A stretch of 64,000 nt of DNA. Origin: an uncultured Pirellulaceae bacterium. GTDB taxonomy: Bacteria; Planctomycetota; Planctomycetia; Pirellulales; Pirellulaceae. The stretch lies in NCBI GenBank assembly GCA_937929805.1, contig CALFUT010000009.1, forward strand, positions 56,253 through 120,252. Direction: 5' to 3'. This document shows, in pieces, positions 52,199 to 61,234 of this stretch. Within the stretch, counting starts at the first letter, position 1; every line of letters begins with the position of its first letter. The notes beneath the pieces are model-generated. The model was not told where the DNA came from, searched no databases, and was given only the letters and a program-made list of their open reading frames with translations. Both the position numbers and the translations under genes were made by a program.

Positions 52199-52800
52199 CG
52201 AATCACCTGGTGTCGCGATCTTACGGACGCGGTTCCAGTCAAGCCTCGCAAGGTCACGTCGATGAAACGTCCTTCTTCATTTTGGAGAGTTAATCGAGCA
52301 TCCTGAGAAGTGCCATCGGGGTAAAACAGGATCGTTCGGAGGCCAGACGCATCGGCGCCCTGTTCAGAGGCATCCAAAGCGCGAGCGTCAAAGACCGTTT
52401 CCCCGGCGACAAAGACGACTTTGCCAGGCAACAGATCGTCGTCATAGTTCGATGTAAGTGCTTGGTGCTGTTGTTGCAGGCGACGTCCGGCTTTCGAGGC
52501 AATCGTCTGAAGCTGATCTAGCGAGGCCACATCGATCCAGCCTCGCCCGGGCAAATAGCCTACCGCATGGATCTGCCCAGTGCGAATCGCTCGGACTCGA
52601 GCTTGCCCCATCGACACTCGGACGCGGTCAGCTGCTTTGGCTAGGGACTGACTTGAAAACGATCGGGTAACCGTTGGCAGAGCGATGGCGGAGATAGCGA
52701 TCAGGATTCCAATGACCAGCATCAACTCCAGCAGCGTGAAGGCCGATCTAGTGCCGGCCTGGCATCGCCTTGGTGTCGCGTTGGAGCGTGATCGATGCAT
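52195..52800 (-). CDS. gspH: type II secretion minor pseudopilin GspH
   Basis: 201 residues. Prepilin N-terminus AFTLLELMLVIGILIAISAI follows a 17-residue basic leader. The mature domain has the GspH pattern RVSMGQARVRAIRTGQIHAV and a Gly/Asp-rich end (FYPDGTSQDARLTLQNEEG). The ATG at 52800 is preferred to one 15 codons upstream, which would lengthen the leader abnormally. It overlaps gspI by four bases. Confidence 0.82.
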   Translation of the reverse strand: MHRSRSNATPRRCQAGTRSAFTLLELMLVIGILIAISAIALPTVTRSFSSQSLAKAADRVRVSMGQARVRAIRTGQIHAVGYLPGRGWIDVASLDQLQTIASKAGRRLQQQHQALTSNYDDDLLPGKVVFVAGETVFDARALDASEQGADASGLRTILFYPDGTSQDARLTLQNEEGRFIDVTLRGLTGTASVRSRHQVIR

Positions 52801-52857
52801 CTTTGCCACATAAATTGGACATCTGTCTGAAGCCAAAGTCCACAAGCTTAAGTCGTC

Positions 52858-52932
52858 GCCCGCTTGCAGTACGCCAACTACCCGTCCGCTTGCGGGACAT
52901 CACTATCCGTCCGCTTGCGGGACATCGTCGCT
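52858..52932. repeat. 25-base tandem repeat, three copies, across the gspG stop codon
   Basis: Copies start at 52858 (diverged), 52883 and 52908, each exactly 25 bases apart; the latter two share CGTCCGCTTGCGGGACATC and differ little. The gspG stop codon lies at 52903-52905, so the last copy encodes the end of GspG (DVPQADG). Confidence 0.85.
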
Positions 52933-53337
52933 GGTGTTCCGTTGACCGTCAGGGCCGTTGGAGGTGATTCGCACGGTCTGGGCGACATTGTCAGGTGCGT
53001 AGTTGTACGGCCTGTTCCACGGATCGTTACCCACCGGTTCTTCAAGGTAAGGACCGCCCCATTGAGCAGGAGTCATACCGCTGGGTAACGCGTGCAGATC
53101 GTTTAGGTTGCGAGGAAAACTGCCAACGCTCAACTTGTACATCGTGCAAGCACGCTTCAATGTTTCAACTTGAATTTGTGCCGCTTTCTGCAAGCTGCTG
53201 CCTTGTAGGTTCACGACCGCAACGGTCGCGAGTGAGGCAAGCACGACCAAGATAGCCATGACCAGCAACAGTTCCAAAAGTGTGAAACCGCGACGCTGAG
53301 CTGAGCGGTGAGAGCGACGTGTGAGAGAAGAACGCAT
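52903..53337 (-). CDS. gspG: type II secretion major pseudopilin GspG
   Basis: 144 residues. Prepilin N-terminus GFTLLELLLVMAILVVLASL after a basic leader. The C-terminal GspG hallmarks are present: a DPWNRPYNY segment and the calcium-binding SNGPDGQRNTSDDV. It is the main subunit of the pseudopilus. The final few residues come from a 25-base tandem repeat. ATG at 53337; a TTG one codon upstream is possible. Confidence 0.9.
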   Translation of the reverse strand: MRSSLTRRSHRSAQRRGFTLLELLLVMAILVVLASLATVAVVNLQGSSLQKAAQIQVETLKRACTMYKLSVGSFPRNLNDLHALPSGMTPAQWGGPYLEEPVGNDPWNRPYNYAPDNVAQTVRITSNGPDGQRNTSDDVPQADG

Positions 53338-53445
53338 CAAATAATCTCCGAGGTAAATCGCCCTTCATTGGGCGGCAGTCTTTGGGTCTAGTCTAGTTTA
53401 GTCCGCCGGGGCGGATGATTCAGTCAGTTCGAATTAAGCATAGCG

Positions 53446-54654
53446 TTATTGCAGGACATTTCCCATTTTCATGATCGGTAATAGCAGTGCAACAACCACA
53501 ATCAGAATAATTCCCGCCATCACCATCAACATCAATGGTTCAATCAATTTAACAAACAAATCAAGCCGACGGATCGTTTGCTTTTCCAAGCCATCGGCAA
53601 TACTTACCAGCACCGAATCGAGTGTATTGGACTCTTCGGCGACAGCAATCATTTCCGTCACGTTTTTGGGGAAATGCCCGGACCTTTCAAGTGGCCGCGA
53701 GAGCGATTCTCCTGAAGTAATATTTTCCGAGGCCCTCGCGATCGCGGCTGAGAGAACTCGGTTTCCCGTCGCGTCACGGCTGATATCAAGTGCTTTCAGA
53801 ATCGGAACTCCGTTTTTCAACAGCGTTCCAAGCACACGGCAAAATCGAGCCACCGCCAAGTCTAGAAATATCTTCCCCATCATGGGAATCTTGATTTTTA
53901 GCCGGTCGGCCAACTCCCGTCCTTTTTCGGTGTTCAGCTGCATCTGGATCGCAACCCACCCAACTACCAACACGAGTGCCAGTACCCAACCGAATCGCCG
54001 TAGGAAACTTGAAAACGCAAGCAGCCAATCGGTGACCGCCGGAAGTTCTCCAAGGTCACGAAGCTGTTGGAATAGGTCTTCAAATTGGGGGACAATGAAA
54101 ATGAGTAGTCCAGCGACAACCAGTGTTCCAATCCCGGCCAGTACCGCAGGGTAGATCAATGCACCGATCGTGCGGCCTTTTAGTTCCGCCTGTTGTTCGG
54201 TAAAAATCGCAACCCGAGTCAAAGCGTCCTCAAGGAATCCGCCCTCTGCTCCGGCACGCGACATGTTGATCGCCATCTCCGAAAAAATTCGAGGGTGCCG
54301 CGCAAAACTGTCCGACAGCGTTTCACCGTCTTCTACTTTGCTGATGATGTCGGTCAGTGCCGCTTCAAATTTTGGGATCTGGGTTTGGTCTCGCAGGATG
54401 GTCAACGATCGAAGCATGGGAACGCCATTGGACATGAGCGATGCCAGCTGTTCGTAAAACACCGACAGCTTTTGATCATTGATCGTTTTGCCAAACGAAA
54501 TTCCACCGCCGGCCGCTTTCTCCGTGGCGACCTTAACCGGGAACAGCGATTGACCCGAAAGCGCGTTGATTACATCGCGCTCAGTATTGGCGGTCATCGA
54601 CCCGGTGATCAATTCACCAGATAGTTTTCGAGCTGTGTAGGTAAAGTCAGGCAT
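53446..54654 (-). CDS. gspF: type II secretion inner-membrane protein GspF
   Basis: 402 residues. Two repeated GspF domains: GMAINMSRAGAEGGFLEDAL in the first and the matching MIAVAEESNTLDSVLVSIAD in the second, with three membrane helices (VLAGIGTLVVAGLLIFIVPQ, GWVLALVLVVGWVAI, and a C-terminal LMLMVMAGIILIVVVALLL). Start MPDFTYTARKLSG, typical for the family, ATG at 54654. It forms the platform with GspL and GspM. Confidence 0.92.
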   Translation of the reverse strand: MPDFTYTARKLSGELITGSMTANTERDVINALSGQSLFPVKVATEKAAGGGISFGKTINDQKLSVFYEQLASLMSNGVPMLRSLTILRDQTQIPKFEAALTDIISKVEDGETLSDSFARHPRIFSEMAINMSRAGAEGGFLEDALTRVAIFTEQQAELKGRTIGALIYPAVLAGIGTLVVAGLLIFIVPQFEDLFQQLRDLGELPAVTDWLLAFSSFLRRFGWVLALVLVVGWVAIQMQLNTEKGRELADRLKIKIPMMGKIFLDLAVARFCRVLGTLLKNGVPILKALDISRDATGNRVLSAAIARASENITSGESLSRPLERSGHFPKNVTEMIAVAEESNTLDSVLVSIADGLEKQTIRRLDLFVKLIEPLMLMVMAGIILIVVVALLLPIMKMGNVLQ

Positions 54655-54660
54655 GATTTC

Positions 54661-54720
54661 AATGCGGAATGCGGATTGTGGAATAAAGACTGAGCCCGGT
54701 CATTCCGCACTCCGCATTCC
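54661..54720. repeat. inverted repeat, AATGCGGAATGCGGA family
   Basis: AATGCGGAATGCGGA (54661-54675) faces ATTCCGCACTCCGCATT (54702-54718), a near-perfect complement, in the gap between gspE and gspF. Another partial copy (TTCCGCACTCG) follows at 54724. Confidence 0.75.
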
Positions 54721-54734
54721 TACTTCCGCACTCG

Positions 54735-56420
54735 TTAACTCACTCGGTCCCCCTTGGTGATACGCACAACCTCTTCGATGGACGTGTGGCCGGCCAAAAC
54801 TTTTTCCCAGCCGTCGTCACGTAACGTCAACATTCCGCCGGCGACTGCCGCTTTTTTGATGTCCCAAGTGCTGGCTCGATTGAGTGCCAGTTCGCGGACT
54901 TCTTCGGTGTTGACTAGCAGTTCATAAATTCCCAAGCGGCCCGAGTAACCCACGTCGCGGCAATGCCGACATCCAACTGGTTGATAAATCGTTTGGTCGG
55001 TCAATTTCTCCCACGGGAAATCCTCCGGAGCGTCTTCTTTTTGCAGTTTCATCGGCTCGCGGCAATGAGTACAAAGCCGACGCACCAATCGCTGAGCCAT
55101 GATTGCTTCGACCGTGCTCGAAACAAGAAACGGTTCGACACCCATATCACCCATTCGGTTGAATGCACCGGCGGCGTCATTGGTGTGCAGCGTGCTAAAT
55201 ACCAAGTGACCCGTCAGCGATGCTTGGATTGCATTTTCGGCGGTTTCTAAATCGCGAATCTCTCCCACCAGCACCACGTCCGGATCGTGACGCAAAATAC
55301 TTCGTAGGGAATGAGCGAACGTCAGACCGATCTTCGGGTGGACCTGAATCTGGTTGATTCCCGCCAGTTGGTACTCGACCGGATCTTCGGTCGTGATGAT
55401 CTTCACGTCCGGTTTGTTGATCTCGATCAGCGAGCTGTACAACGTTGTCGTTTTACCTGATCCGGTCGGGCCGGTTACCAAGATGATCCCGTGCGGCAGC
55501 GCGATCAGCTTGCGAAACGTTTTGTAAGTCGCTTCGGACATCCCCAGACTTTGAAGCTCGAACTTCATCGCGCTCTTGTCCAAAATCCTCATCACCAAGC
55601 TCTCGCCATGGATCATAGGAATGACGGAAACTCGGACATCGACGTCGCGACCTTTAACGCGTAACTTGATCCGGCCATCTTGAGGCAATCGCTTTTCGGC
55701 GATGTTCAGCTTGGCCATAATTTTCAGACGGCTGATGATCGCGGCGCGGAAATGAGTGATTTCGGGCGGCAGCGGTTGACCGTGCAGGATGCCGTCGATT
55801 CGGTAGCGGATGACCAGTCCGTCTTCTTGAGATTCAATGTGGACGTCACTTGTCCGAGTCTCGATTGCTTCCAGCAAAATCTCGTTGACCAGCCTGACGA
55901 CGCTCGCTTCCTGAGCCTGTTCGGATAGCTCGCTGCCGTCAATCTCCAGCTCTTCCAAAAGCTCCACGCCGTCGGAAAGCTTCTGCTCGATCAACCCGTC
56001 GATGGTTTCGCCACCGACGCCCATGTGCGTTTTGATTAACTTGGCAATTTCGGATTTTTCAGCCAGCACAGGCTCGACCGCCAGCCCCGTCGCGGAACTG
56101 ATTTCGTCCAGCGGATAGAAATCGAGCGGGTCGCTGGTCGCGACGATCAATGTGTCGCCGTCACGCCGGATGGGGAACAGAATTTGGCGGTAGATGATCT
56201 TGAGAGGGAAGTTCTCCAGCAGCGACAGATCGACATCCATGTTGCGAAGGTCGACGAAGTCAACGTGAAGTTCGTCCGCGATGACTTGGTGGGCCGCCAA
56301 CGAGTCCACGTGGTTCAGTTGAATCAACTGAGCCACAACGTCACCGCCAGCGGCGCGGGCTTGAACCAATTGGTGCTCTTCTACGAGCCCGTGATTGAGA
56401 AGAAGTTGACCTGTTTCCAT
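54735..56420 (-). CDS. gspE: type II secretion ATPase GspE
   Basis: 561 residues, first gene of the operon. N-terminal GspE/MshEN domain, then the ATPase: Walker A GPTGSGKTTT (about 317), Asp box EDPVEYQ, Walker B DPDVVLVGEIRD (about 379-390), His box HTNDAAGAF. The zinc-binding tetracysteine is present (CTHC and CRHC). It drives pseudopilus assembly from the cytosolic face. The ATG at 56420 (METGQLLLNHGL) is preferred to a start 26 codons upstream that lacks similarity. Confidence 0.93.
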   Translation of the reverse strand: METGQLLLNHGLVEEHQLVQARAAGGDVVAQLIQLNHVDSLAAHQVIADELHVDFVDLRNMDVDLSLLENFPLKIIYRQILFPIRRDGDTLIVATSDPLDFYPLDEISSATGLAVEPVLAEKSEIAKLIKTHMGVGGETIDGLIEQKLSDGVELLEELEIDGSELSEQAQEASVVRLVNEILLEAIETRTSDVHIESQEDGLVIRYRIDGILHGQPLPPEITHFRAAIISRLKIMAKLNIAEKRLPQDGRIKLRVKGRDVDVRVSVIPMIHGESLVMRILDKSAMKFELQSLGMSEATYKTFRKLIALPHGIILVTGPTGSGKTTTLYSSLIEINKPDVKIITTEDPVEYQLAGINQIQVHPKIGLTFAHSLRSILRHDPDVVLVGEIRDLETAENAIQASLTGHLVFSTLHTNDAAGAFNRMGDMGVEPFLVSSTVEAIMAQRLVRRLCTHCREPMKLQKEDAPEDFPWEKLTDQTIYQPVGCRHCRDVGYSGRLGIYELLVNTEEVRELALNRASTWDIKKAAVAGGMLTLRDDGWEKVLAGHTSIEEVVRITKGDRVS

Positions 56421-56834
56421 CGTTAAAAGCCAGACGGCGAAATAAACGTTATGAGGGGTTTGAGTAGTCGGCTGGGGTCGACCATGTGGTGTAAGCAAGT
56501 TGCCAGAAACTGATTAGGATTTTTCACCGTGTTCTCGGGTTCCATCTCCCGTGCAAGTGCGGCGTGATTATATCAACCTCTGCATAGTTAGTCACAGGAT
56601 GTTGGGTGTAGGCGCGTTGCAAACAGCATGGCCGATGAAACATACAAGCACGAAACGCCCGCAATCGAAAAATGGAATAGCCTCGGCGTAATTTCACTCG
56701 CCAGCGCTTCGCGTTGTACGGATCAATACTGGTTGCACCCATCGTTTTTGGTTGAAAACCGTGCTTGACTCGCTGCGAAAGCGGCGTCCTTGCTGACGCA
56801 CACTTAGTCAAAGACGGCGTCGAGGGACGAATGA
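56421..56834. other. intergenic region upstream of the type II secretion operon
   Basis: 414 bases between gspE and the preceding same-strand gene. The operon promoter should be here. No gene or repeat is convincing. Confidence 0.45.
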
Positions 56835-57653
56835 TTAGGCTCCGTCGTCATCACCTGACGGACGGCCGCCACGATCACCACGGCCGCCACGATCACCGCG
56901 ACCACCACCTTCACCGCCGCGTCCGCCACGTCGACCACCACCGGCTCCGTCTTCACCCCGTCGACCTCCGCCACCGGCGCGGTCACCACGATCACGTTCT
57001 TCGAACGCAAACGATTCTCCCGCAAGTTCGCGGTACTGGGCTTGTTGTTCGGGGGTCAGGACAGACAGAAGTTCCTCTTGAGCTTCGGCTCGGATAGCCG
57101 CGATCTTCTTTTCCATCGATTCGCGAATCTCCAACGCCTTTTCCTTCATCGCCTCCATTTGCTCTTCGGTGATGTTGAGCTTTTCGGCCATCGATTCGCT
57201 GGTGATAAAGCGATCGGCTCCTCCAGCCCGTCGAGCCTGAGATTGAAACCTCAGCTGCTCCCAACGAGTCACCTGGTGCGGCAGCAAAATCTCTTTGGCT
57301 TGGTTAACATAGTTGTCACTAAGCGCTTTCATTTCTTCGCGGATTTCTTCCATCGCACCCTGCCGATCCTCGCGGGACATGTCACGGAACTTGTCGCGCA
57401 TTCCCATGAACATTTGGCGCATCTCGTCTCGCTGGTTGGATTGAATTTCATCCAATTGTTCTATCTGATCGTCAACCAGTTCCAGTTCCTGCTGAACGCT
57501 TTCGGTGTTCAGCAAACGCAAGCCATCGTCCGAGCCGAAACCACCACGTCCTCCCCCGCGTCCGCCCTGAGCGTCGACCGAAGTTGACATGGCCAATGCC
57601 ACGCCCAACGCGGCGGCAACATGAATGAACGATGAGATCCTAGAAGCGGACAT
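56835..57653 (-). CDS. Spy/CpxP-like secreted protein with Gly/Arg-rich tail
   Basis: 272 residues. Signal peptide (to about residue 28, STSVDAQ), then a Gly-rich start and a helical middle with Spy/LTXXQ-type repeats (ELELVDDQIEQLDEIQSNQR, LNITEEQMEAMKEKALEIRE, LSVLTPEQQAQYRELAGESF). The last 50 residues are Gly, Arg and Asp only, in GGRGG and RGDRGG repeats. Spy-like proteins bind unfolded proteins or metals in the periplasm. The gene is on the same strand behind the thioredoxin-protease gene, 117 bases downstream. Confidence 0.72.
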   Translation of the reverse strand: MSASRISSFIHVAAALGVALAMSTSVDAQGGRGGGRGGFGSDDGLRLLNTESVQQELELVDDQIEQLDEIQSNQRDEMRQMFMGMRDKFRDMSREDRQGAMEEIREEMKALSDNYVNQAKEILLPHQVTRWEQLRFQSQARRAGGADRFITSESMAEKLNITEEQMEAMKEKALEIRESMEKKIAAIRAEAQEELLSVLTPEQQAQYRELAGESFAFEERDRGDRAGGGGRRGEDGAGGGRRGGRGGEGGGRGDRGGRGDRGGRPSGDDDGA

Positions 57654-57770
57654 TGAAAACTCCGTGTCTTGTTTGAGTCAATCAGTTTTTGGCTGGCCCC
57701 GAACCGACCGGTGGCCGGGGCTCAACCAGACGACACGCAAGAAGAGAAGTTTGAGGACAGCGACCCCAAT

Positions 57771-59339
57771 TTATCGCCATTTTCCGCTGTATACCGCGTC
57801 TTTTGGGTACTCGATCCGCTTCCTCATTTGTGCGATGTCCAACTGGCGGGACGTTTTGCCCAAGCTTCCCATGTTGCCTAGGTAGCTGAGGAGTTTTTCG
57901 CTTGGGTCAGACACGGTGATCGTTTCGGTGACGCTCGGATCGGTTTTCGAGCGGACCAGAATAATCACTTCCATGTCCGAGTCCGGCCGGCCGATGCCGT
58001 GTGGATGACCCGCCGCATTCGACTGCCGCTGGAAACTAGCGCGAGAAGTTGCAGGCCGGCTGAGACTGCTGCCGGCGACCAATTGTTGCCGAGGAGTAAT
58101 CCGTTTGCGAGGAATCGACGATCGTTGGCCCGCCATCGCCATTGCAAATTCTCGCTGCGATTGAGTCTGTTCATTGGTCTGGTCGTTATTAAATGACGCA
58201 AATCGATCGGCTTCAGGAGAGGTCTTGGAGGCCACGGCGGAAGCGGGACTGAACAGGTCGGTCAGATTTGTCTGCGCGAACTGCCAGTGAATCGTATCGA
58301 TCCCTGAGTAAATTCCTTCATCGACTTCGACGGCTGCCGCATTGCACACACCAATCAATTGCCCGTTCTCGGTGAACAAGCCGCCGCCACTGCGTCCATC
58401 GACCGGCCGACCAAAAATGTCGTACTTGATTTCGCCGTCGTACTTCGCGCGGTTCTTGATGGCCGTGTGTCGGATGGTGGGTGATTCTCCGTGGTCACAA
58501 CCGATGCTGAACGATCGATCGCCCAAAGCAACTGTCGCACCCGACGGCGCGACGTCAACGGGAATCAACGTTCCCTGTGTCTGAATTGCTACCAAGCCGA
58601 TGTCGCGAGCCTTCGCGTCGTAGTGGATCAACTGCCCGGGAGCCGTTTTGATCGCTCCGGTATCGAATCCGTATTCTGCCGTGATCACGCCTTTGCCTTG
58701 AGCGTCCCGGAATACATGTCCGCAAGTGAGCACCAGTGCCTCGCCCGGCCTCGCGTGAACGACGGTTCCAGTTGCGTACGAGATACCTTCCGGATCCTCG
58801 ACTTTCAGTCGAACGGTCGCCGCCATGGCTCGAGCCTCGATCCTGTTGGCCGGCCGAGCCGTGCCTTTATGCATCGTGGGCGAAGTAAACGCGTTTGCGG
58901 TGCGTGTGCCGGCTTCGCTAAGAGCGACCTTGGTCCCCGGCGTAGCGCGGGTGGTGGTTGATGCGACGGCAGATCGAGCATTTGGTTGCTGTCCGACGGC
59001 GGCGAACCACTGCCGCAGCGTGGGCAAGTCGATTTGTCCTGCGTGACGACCCGTGATTCGATCTCCCGTGACCAAAATCACGGTCGGAGTCCGATCGACA
59101 AGGAAGCGATTGGCCAGCTCAGACTGTCGACTGACGTTAACGGTCGAAACTGGAAAACCCTCTCGGTGCAACGATTCGATCGCGGGCTCCACATGCCGAC
59201 ACGGAGCACAACCATCGCTGGTGAAAAAGTACAAATGGCTTTGTGCGGCGGCTTGAGCTTCAAGCGACTGCGGCAAAGAAAGCAGCACCAGCAAAGTGGC
59301 TGCAACAATTACGGTGACTTCGAGTGCACGTTGACGCAT
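57771..59339 (-). CDS. thioredoxin-domain / trypsin-like protease fusion, secreted
   Basis: 522 residues. A signal peptide (1 to about 28) is followed by a thioredoxin-like domain (Cys44-Ala-Pro-Cys47 and the cis-Pro TPTVILV at 84-90) and a trypsin-like protease domain with His208 in LTCGHVF, Asp246 in RDIGLVAIQ and Ser317 in GRSGGGLF. The end (about 390-522) is polar with no recognised domain. The combination suggests redox sensing or disulphide handling tied to proteolysis in the periplasm. ATG at 59339 is chosen because it begins the signal peptide. Confidence 0.85.
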   Translation of the reverse strand: MRQRALEVTVIVAATLLVLLSLPQSLEAQAAAQSHLYFFTSDGCAPCRHVEPAIESLHREGFPVSTVNVSRQSELANRFLVDRTPTVILVTGDRITGRHAGQIDLPTLRQWFAAVGQQPNARSAVASTTTRATPGTKVALSEAGTRTANAFTSPTMHKGTARPANRIEARAMAATVRLKVEDPEGISYATGTVVHARPGEALVLTCGHVFRDAQGKGVITAEYGFDTGAIKTAPGQLIHYDAKARDIGLVAIQTQGTLIPVDVAPSGATVALGDRSFSIGCDHGESPTIRHTAIKNRAKYDGEIKYDIFGRPVDGRSGGGLFTENGQLIGVCNAAAVEVDEGIYSGIDTIHWQFAQTNLTDLFSPASAVASKTSPEADRFASFNNDQTNEQTQSQREFAMAMAGQRSSIPRKRITPRQQLVAGSSLSRPATSRASFQRQSNAAGHPHGIGRPDSDMEVIILVRSKTDPSVTETITVSDPSEKLLSYLGNMGSLGKTSRQLDIAQMRKRIEYPKDAVYSGKWR

Positions 59340-59684
59340 CTTGATCCCTCCATGGATTTGGCGAACTTCCAGTTCAAGTCGCTGCCCGCACCACAACAAC
59401 GGATGTCGCTGCGGAAGTCCCACGAGTCTGTAAGTCCTTCACAGTTACTCGCTGGCGTGTAATCTTTTCACAATTTTTCAGGGTCAGAAAATGTAGCCAG
59501 CAGGCGGGCGACCCGTCATTTGGTCACCTTTGCAAGCGATTCGCCGTTCCCTGCCGATCGTGAGCAGGCAGTCGCTCGAATTGTTTTGCACCTTTTGTGC
59601 CAATTCGCTCAAGGATTAGAATGCAGATGCCGAAAGGCGCGAACCTCAATCGATTTCGAATCCGACGACTCAAGGCAGCACTCA
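59340..59684. other. intergenic region between divergent protease genes
   Basis: 345 bases between the thioredoxin-protease and NfeD genes. The NfeD frame stays open upstream to a TTG at 59520 but without protein features. No repeat or hairpin. Confidence 0.4.
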
Positions 59685-61211
59685 ATGCTAGCGTCTTTTA
59701 AAGCTCTGCTTGCCCCCACATTTCTTGCGATGACCTTGATGGCGTTGTCGCTATCCCAAGAAGTCAAAGCACAGGATTCGGTGCCCGATGCGACACGTGA
59801 CCGGCCGGCGAAGGTGAGTCGCCCCGTCGTGATCGAAATGTACGGCGAGATCGACGGCAAACTGACCACTTACTTCAAGTCACGATTCGAACAGGCCAAG
59901 TCTGCCAATGCGGATCTGCTGATCATCGATATCAACAGCCCCGGCGGTTTGAAAATCGAGAGCCTAGAAATGGCTCGAATGCTACGCGATTGCGAATGGG
60001 CCTACACCGTGGCCGTCGTGACGAACGAAGCGATCAGTGGCGCGGCATTGATTTCGATCGGTTGCGATGAGATCCTGATCGATCCAAACGCGAAGTTTGG
60101 CGACATCGGCGAGATCCAGTTCGATATGGAAGAATTTGCTTGGCGACTGATCGAGCCAAAGATCGAGTCGTATCTTTCGCGCGATGCTCGCGACCTTGCA
60201 GAGTCAAAGGGCCGCCCGGCGGATTTGGCCGAGGCGATGGTCGACAAAGAAGTTTTGGTCTATCGCCGCCCAAAAGAAGGAGTCGAGGGCGAGTTTGAAT
60301 TCACGGCTGCTCGTACCGACGAGGAAATTAAACCGGACGAGCCTTGGGAGTTGATCCCAGAAACCGGGCCGGAGCGATTTCTGACCGTCAGCGGGCAGCG
60401 AGCCAAAGAGTTGGAGATCGCTCAGGGCTTCGCTTCTTCGGTTGACGAATTGGCAAAGGAGTTTGAATACGATGCGTCGAAGCTTCGGCGGTACCATTTC
60501 ACGGCGACTGATACCTTTGTGCATTCGCTCAACCAACCGTTCTTTACTGGATTGCTAATTCTGATTGGCTTGATCGCGATTTACATTGAAGCCAGTGCAC
60601 CGGGGATCGGAATCGGAGGCTTGGTTGCCGGGCTTTGTGCCGTGCTGTTTTTCTGGAGCCGTTTTCTGACGGGGACTTCGGGCTGGCTGGAGGTCATTTT
60701 ATTCCTCGCCGGCCTGACGTTTATCGCGTTGGAACTGTTTGTGATTCCGGGGTTCGGTTTGCCGGGACTTTCGGGGATCGTTTTGGTTTTTGCGAGTGTA
60801 CTGCTTGCCAGCCAGAGCTTTATCGTGCCGGAAACGGCTGTCCAGTGGAACACGTTAACGTCGTCGGCGTTGGTAATGCTCACGAGCGGCGTTCTGTTTC
60901 TAATCGCGGCGGTGTTCATTTCGCGAAGGCTAGGGACGTTGCCGTTTTTGAACCGGCTGGTGCTTGCTGGTCCTGATCCGTCAGCGGTGGAAGGCACCGA
61001 TCAGTCGGTTGAAACTTTGAGCGTCGCACAGGAGCTTGGTCTTTCGGTCGGTGACATCGGTCAGGCCGAGTCCGTTTTGCGTCCCGCTGGCCGAGCGATC
61101 TTCAAGGATCGTAGCGTCAACGTGGTCAGCGACGGTTCTTATATCGAAGTGGGCGAACGCGTGAAGATCGTCCGCATCAGCGGCAACATCATTCAGGTCG
61201 CAAGTGTGTAG
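59685..61211 (+). CDS. NfeD long form, ClpP-class membrane serine protease
   Basis: 508 residues. Signal peptide (MLASFKALLAPTFLAMTLMA), then a ClpP/SppA-like domain (VIEMYGEIDGKLTTYFKSRF, IIDINSPGG, and the catalytic Ser in NEAISGAALISIGCDEILID), five or so membrane helices (from about 310) and an NfeD OB-fold at the end (LRPAGRAIFKDRSVNVVSDG, EVGERVKIVRISGNIIQV). Such proteins are tied to membrane quality control with stomatin/SPFH partners; none is encoded in the window. ATG at 59685. Confidence 0.85.
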   Translation: MLASFKALLAPTFLAMTLMALSLSQEVKAQDSVPDATRDRPAKVSRPVVIEMYGEIDGKLTTYFKSRFEQAKSANADLLIIDINSPGGLKIESLEMARMLRDCEWAYTVAVVTNEAISGAALISIGCDEILIDPNAKFGDIGEIQFDMEEFAWRLIEPKIESYLSRDARDLAESKGRPADLAEAMVDKEVLVYRRPKEGVEGEFEFTAARTDEEIKPDEPWELIPETGPERFLTVSGQRAKELEIAQGFASSVDELAKEFEYDASKLRRYHFTATDTFVHSLNQPFFTGLLILIGLIAIYIEASAPGIGIGGLVAGLCAVLFFWSRFLTGTSGWLEVILFLAGLTFIALELFVIPGFGLPGLSGIVLVFASVLLASQSFIVPETAVQWNTLTSSALVMLTSGVLFLIAAVFISRRLGTLPFLNRLVLAGPDPSAVEGTDQSVETLSVAQELGLSVGDIGQAESVLRPAGRAIFKDRSVNVVSDGSYIEVGERVKIVRISGNIIQVASV

Positions 61212-61234
61212 AAGCGTTTAATGAGGAACTGCCC

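Noticed and set aside
52858..52932. Three 25-base repeats considered as a CRISPR array
   Set aside because: There are no spacers; the repeats abut each other and one lies in a coding end.
56765..57097. His/Arg-rich plus-strand open frame opposite the Spy-like gene
   Set aside because: The His runs are the antisense reading of the Gly/Arg tail.
57695..57722. GC-rich hairpin considered as a terminator for the thioredoxin-protease gene
   Set aside because: On the minus strand it is followed by A residues, not T.
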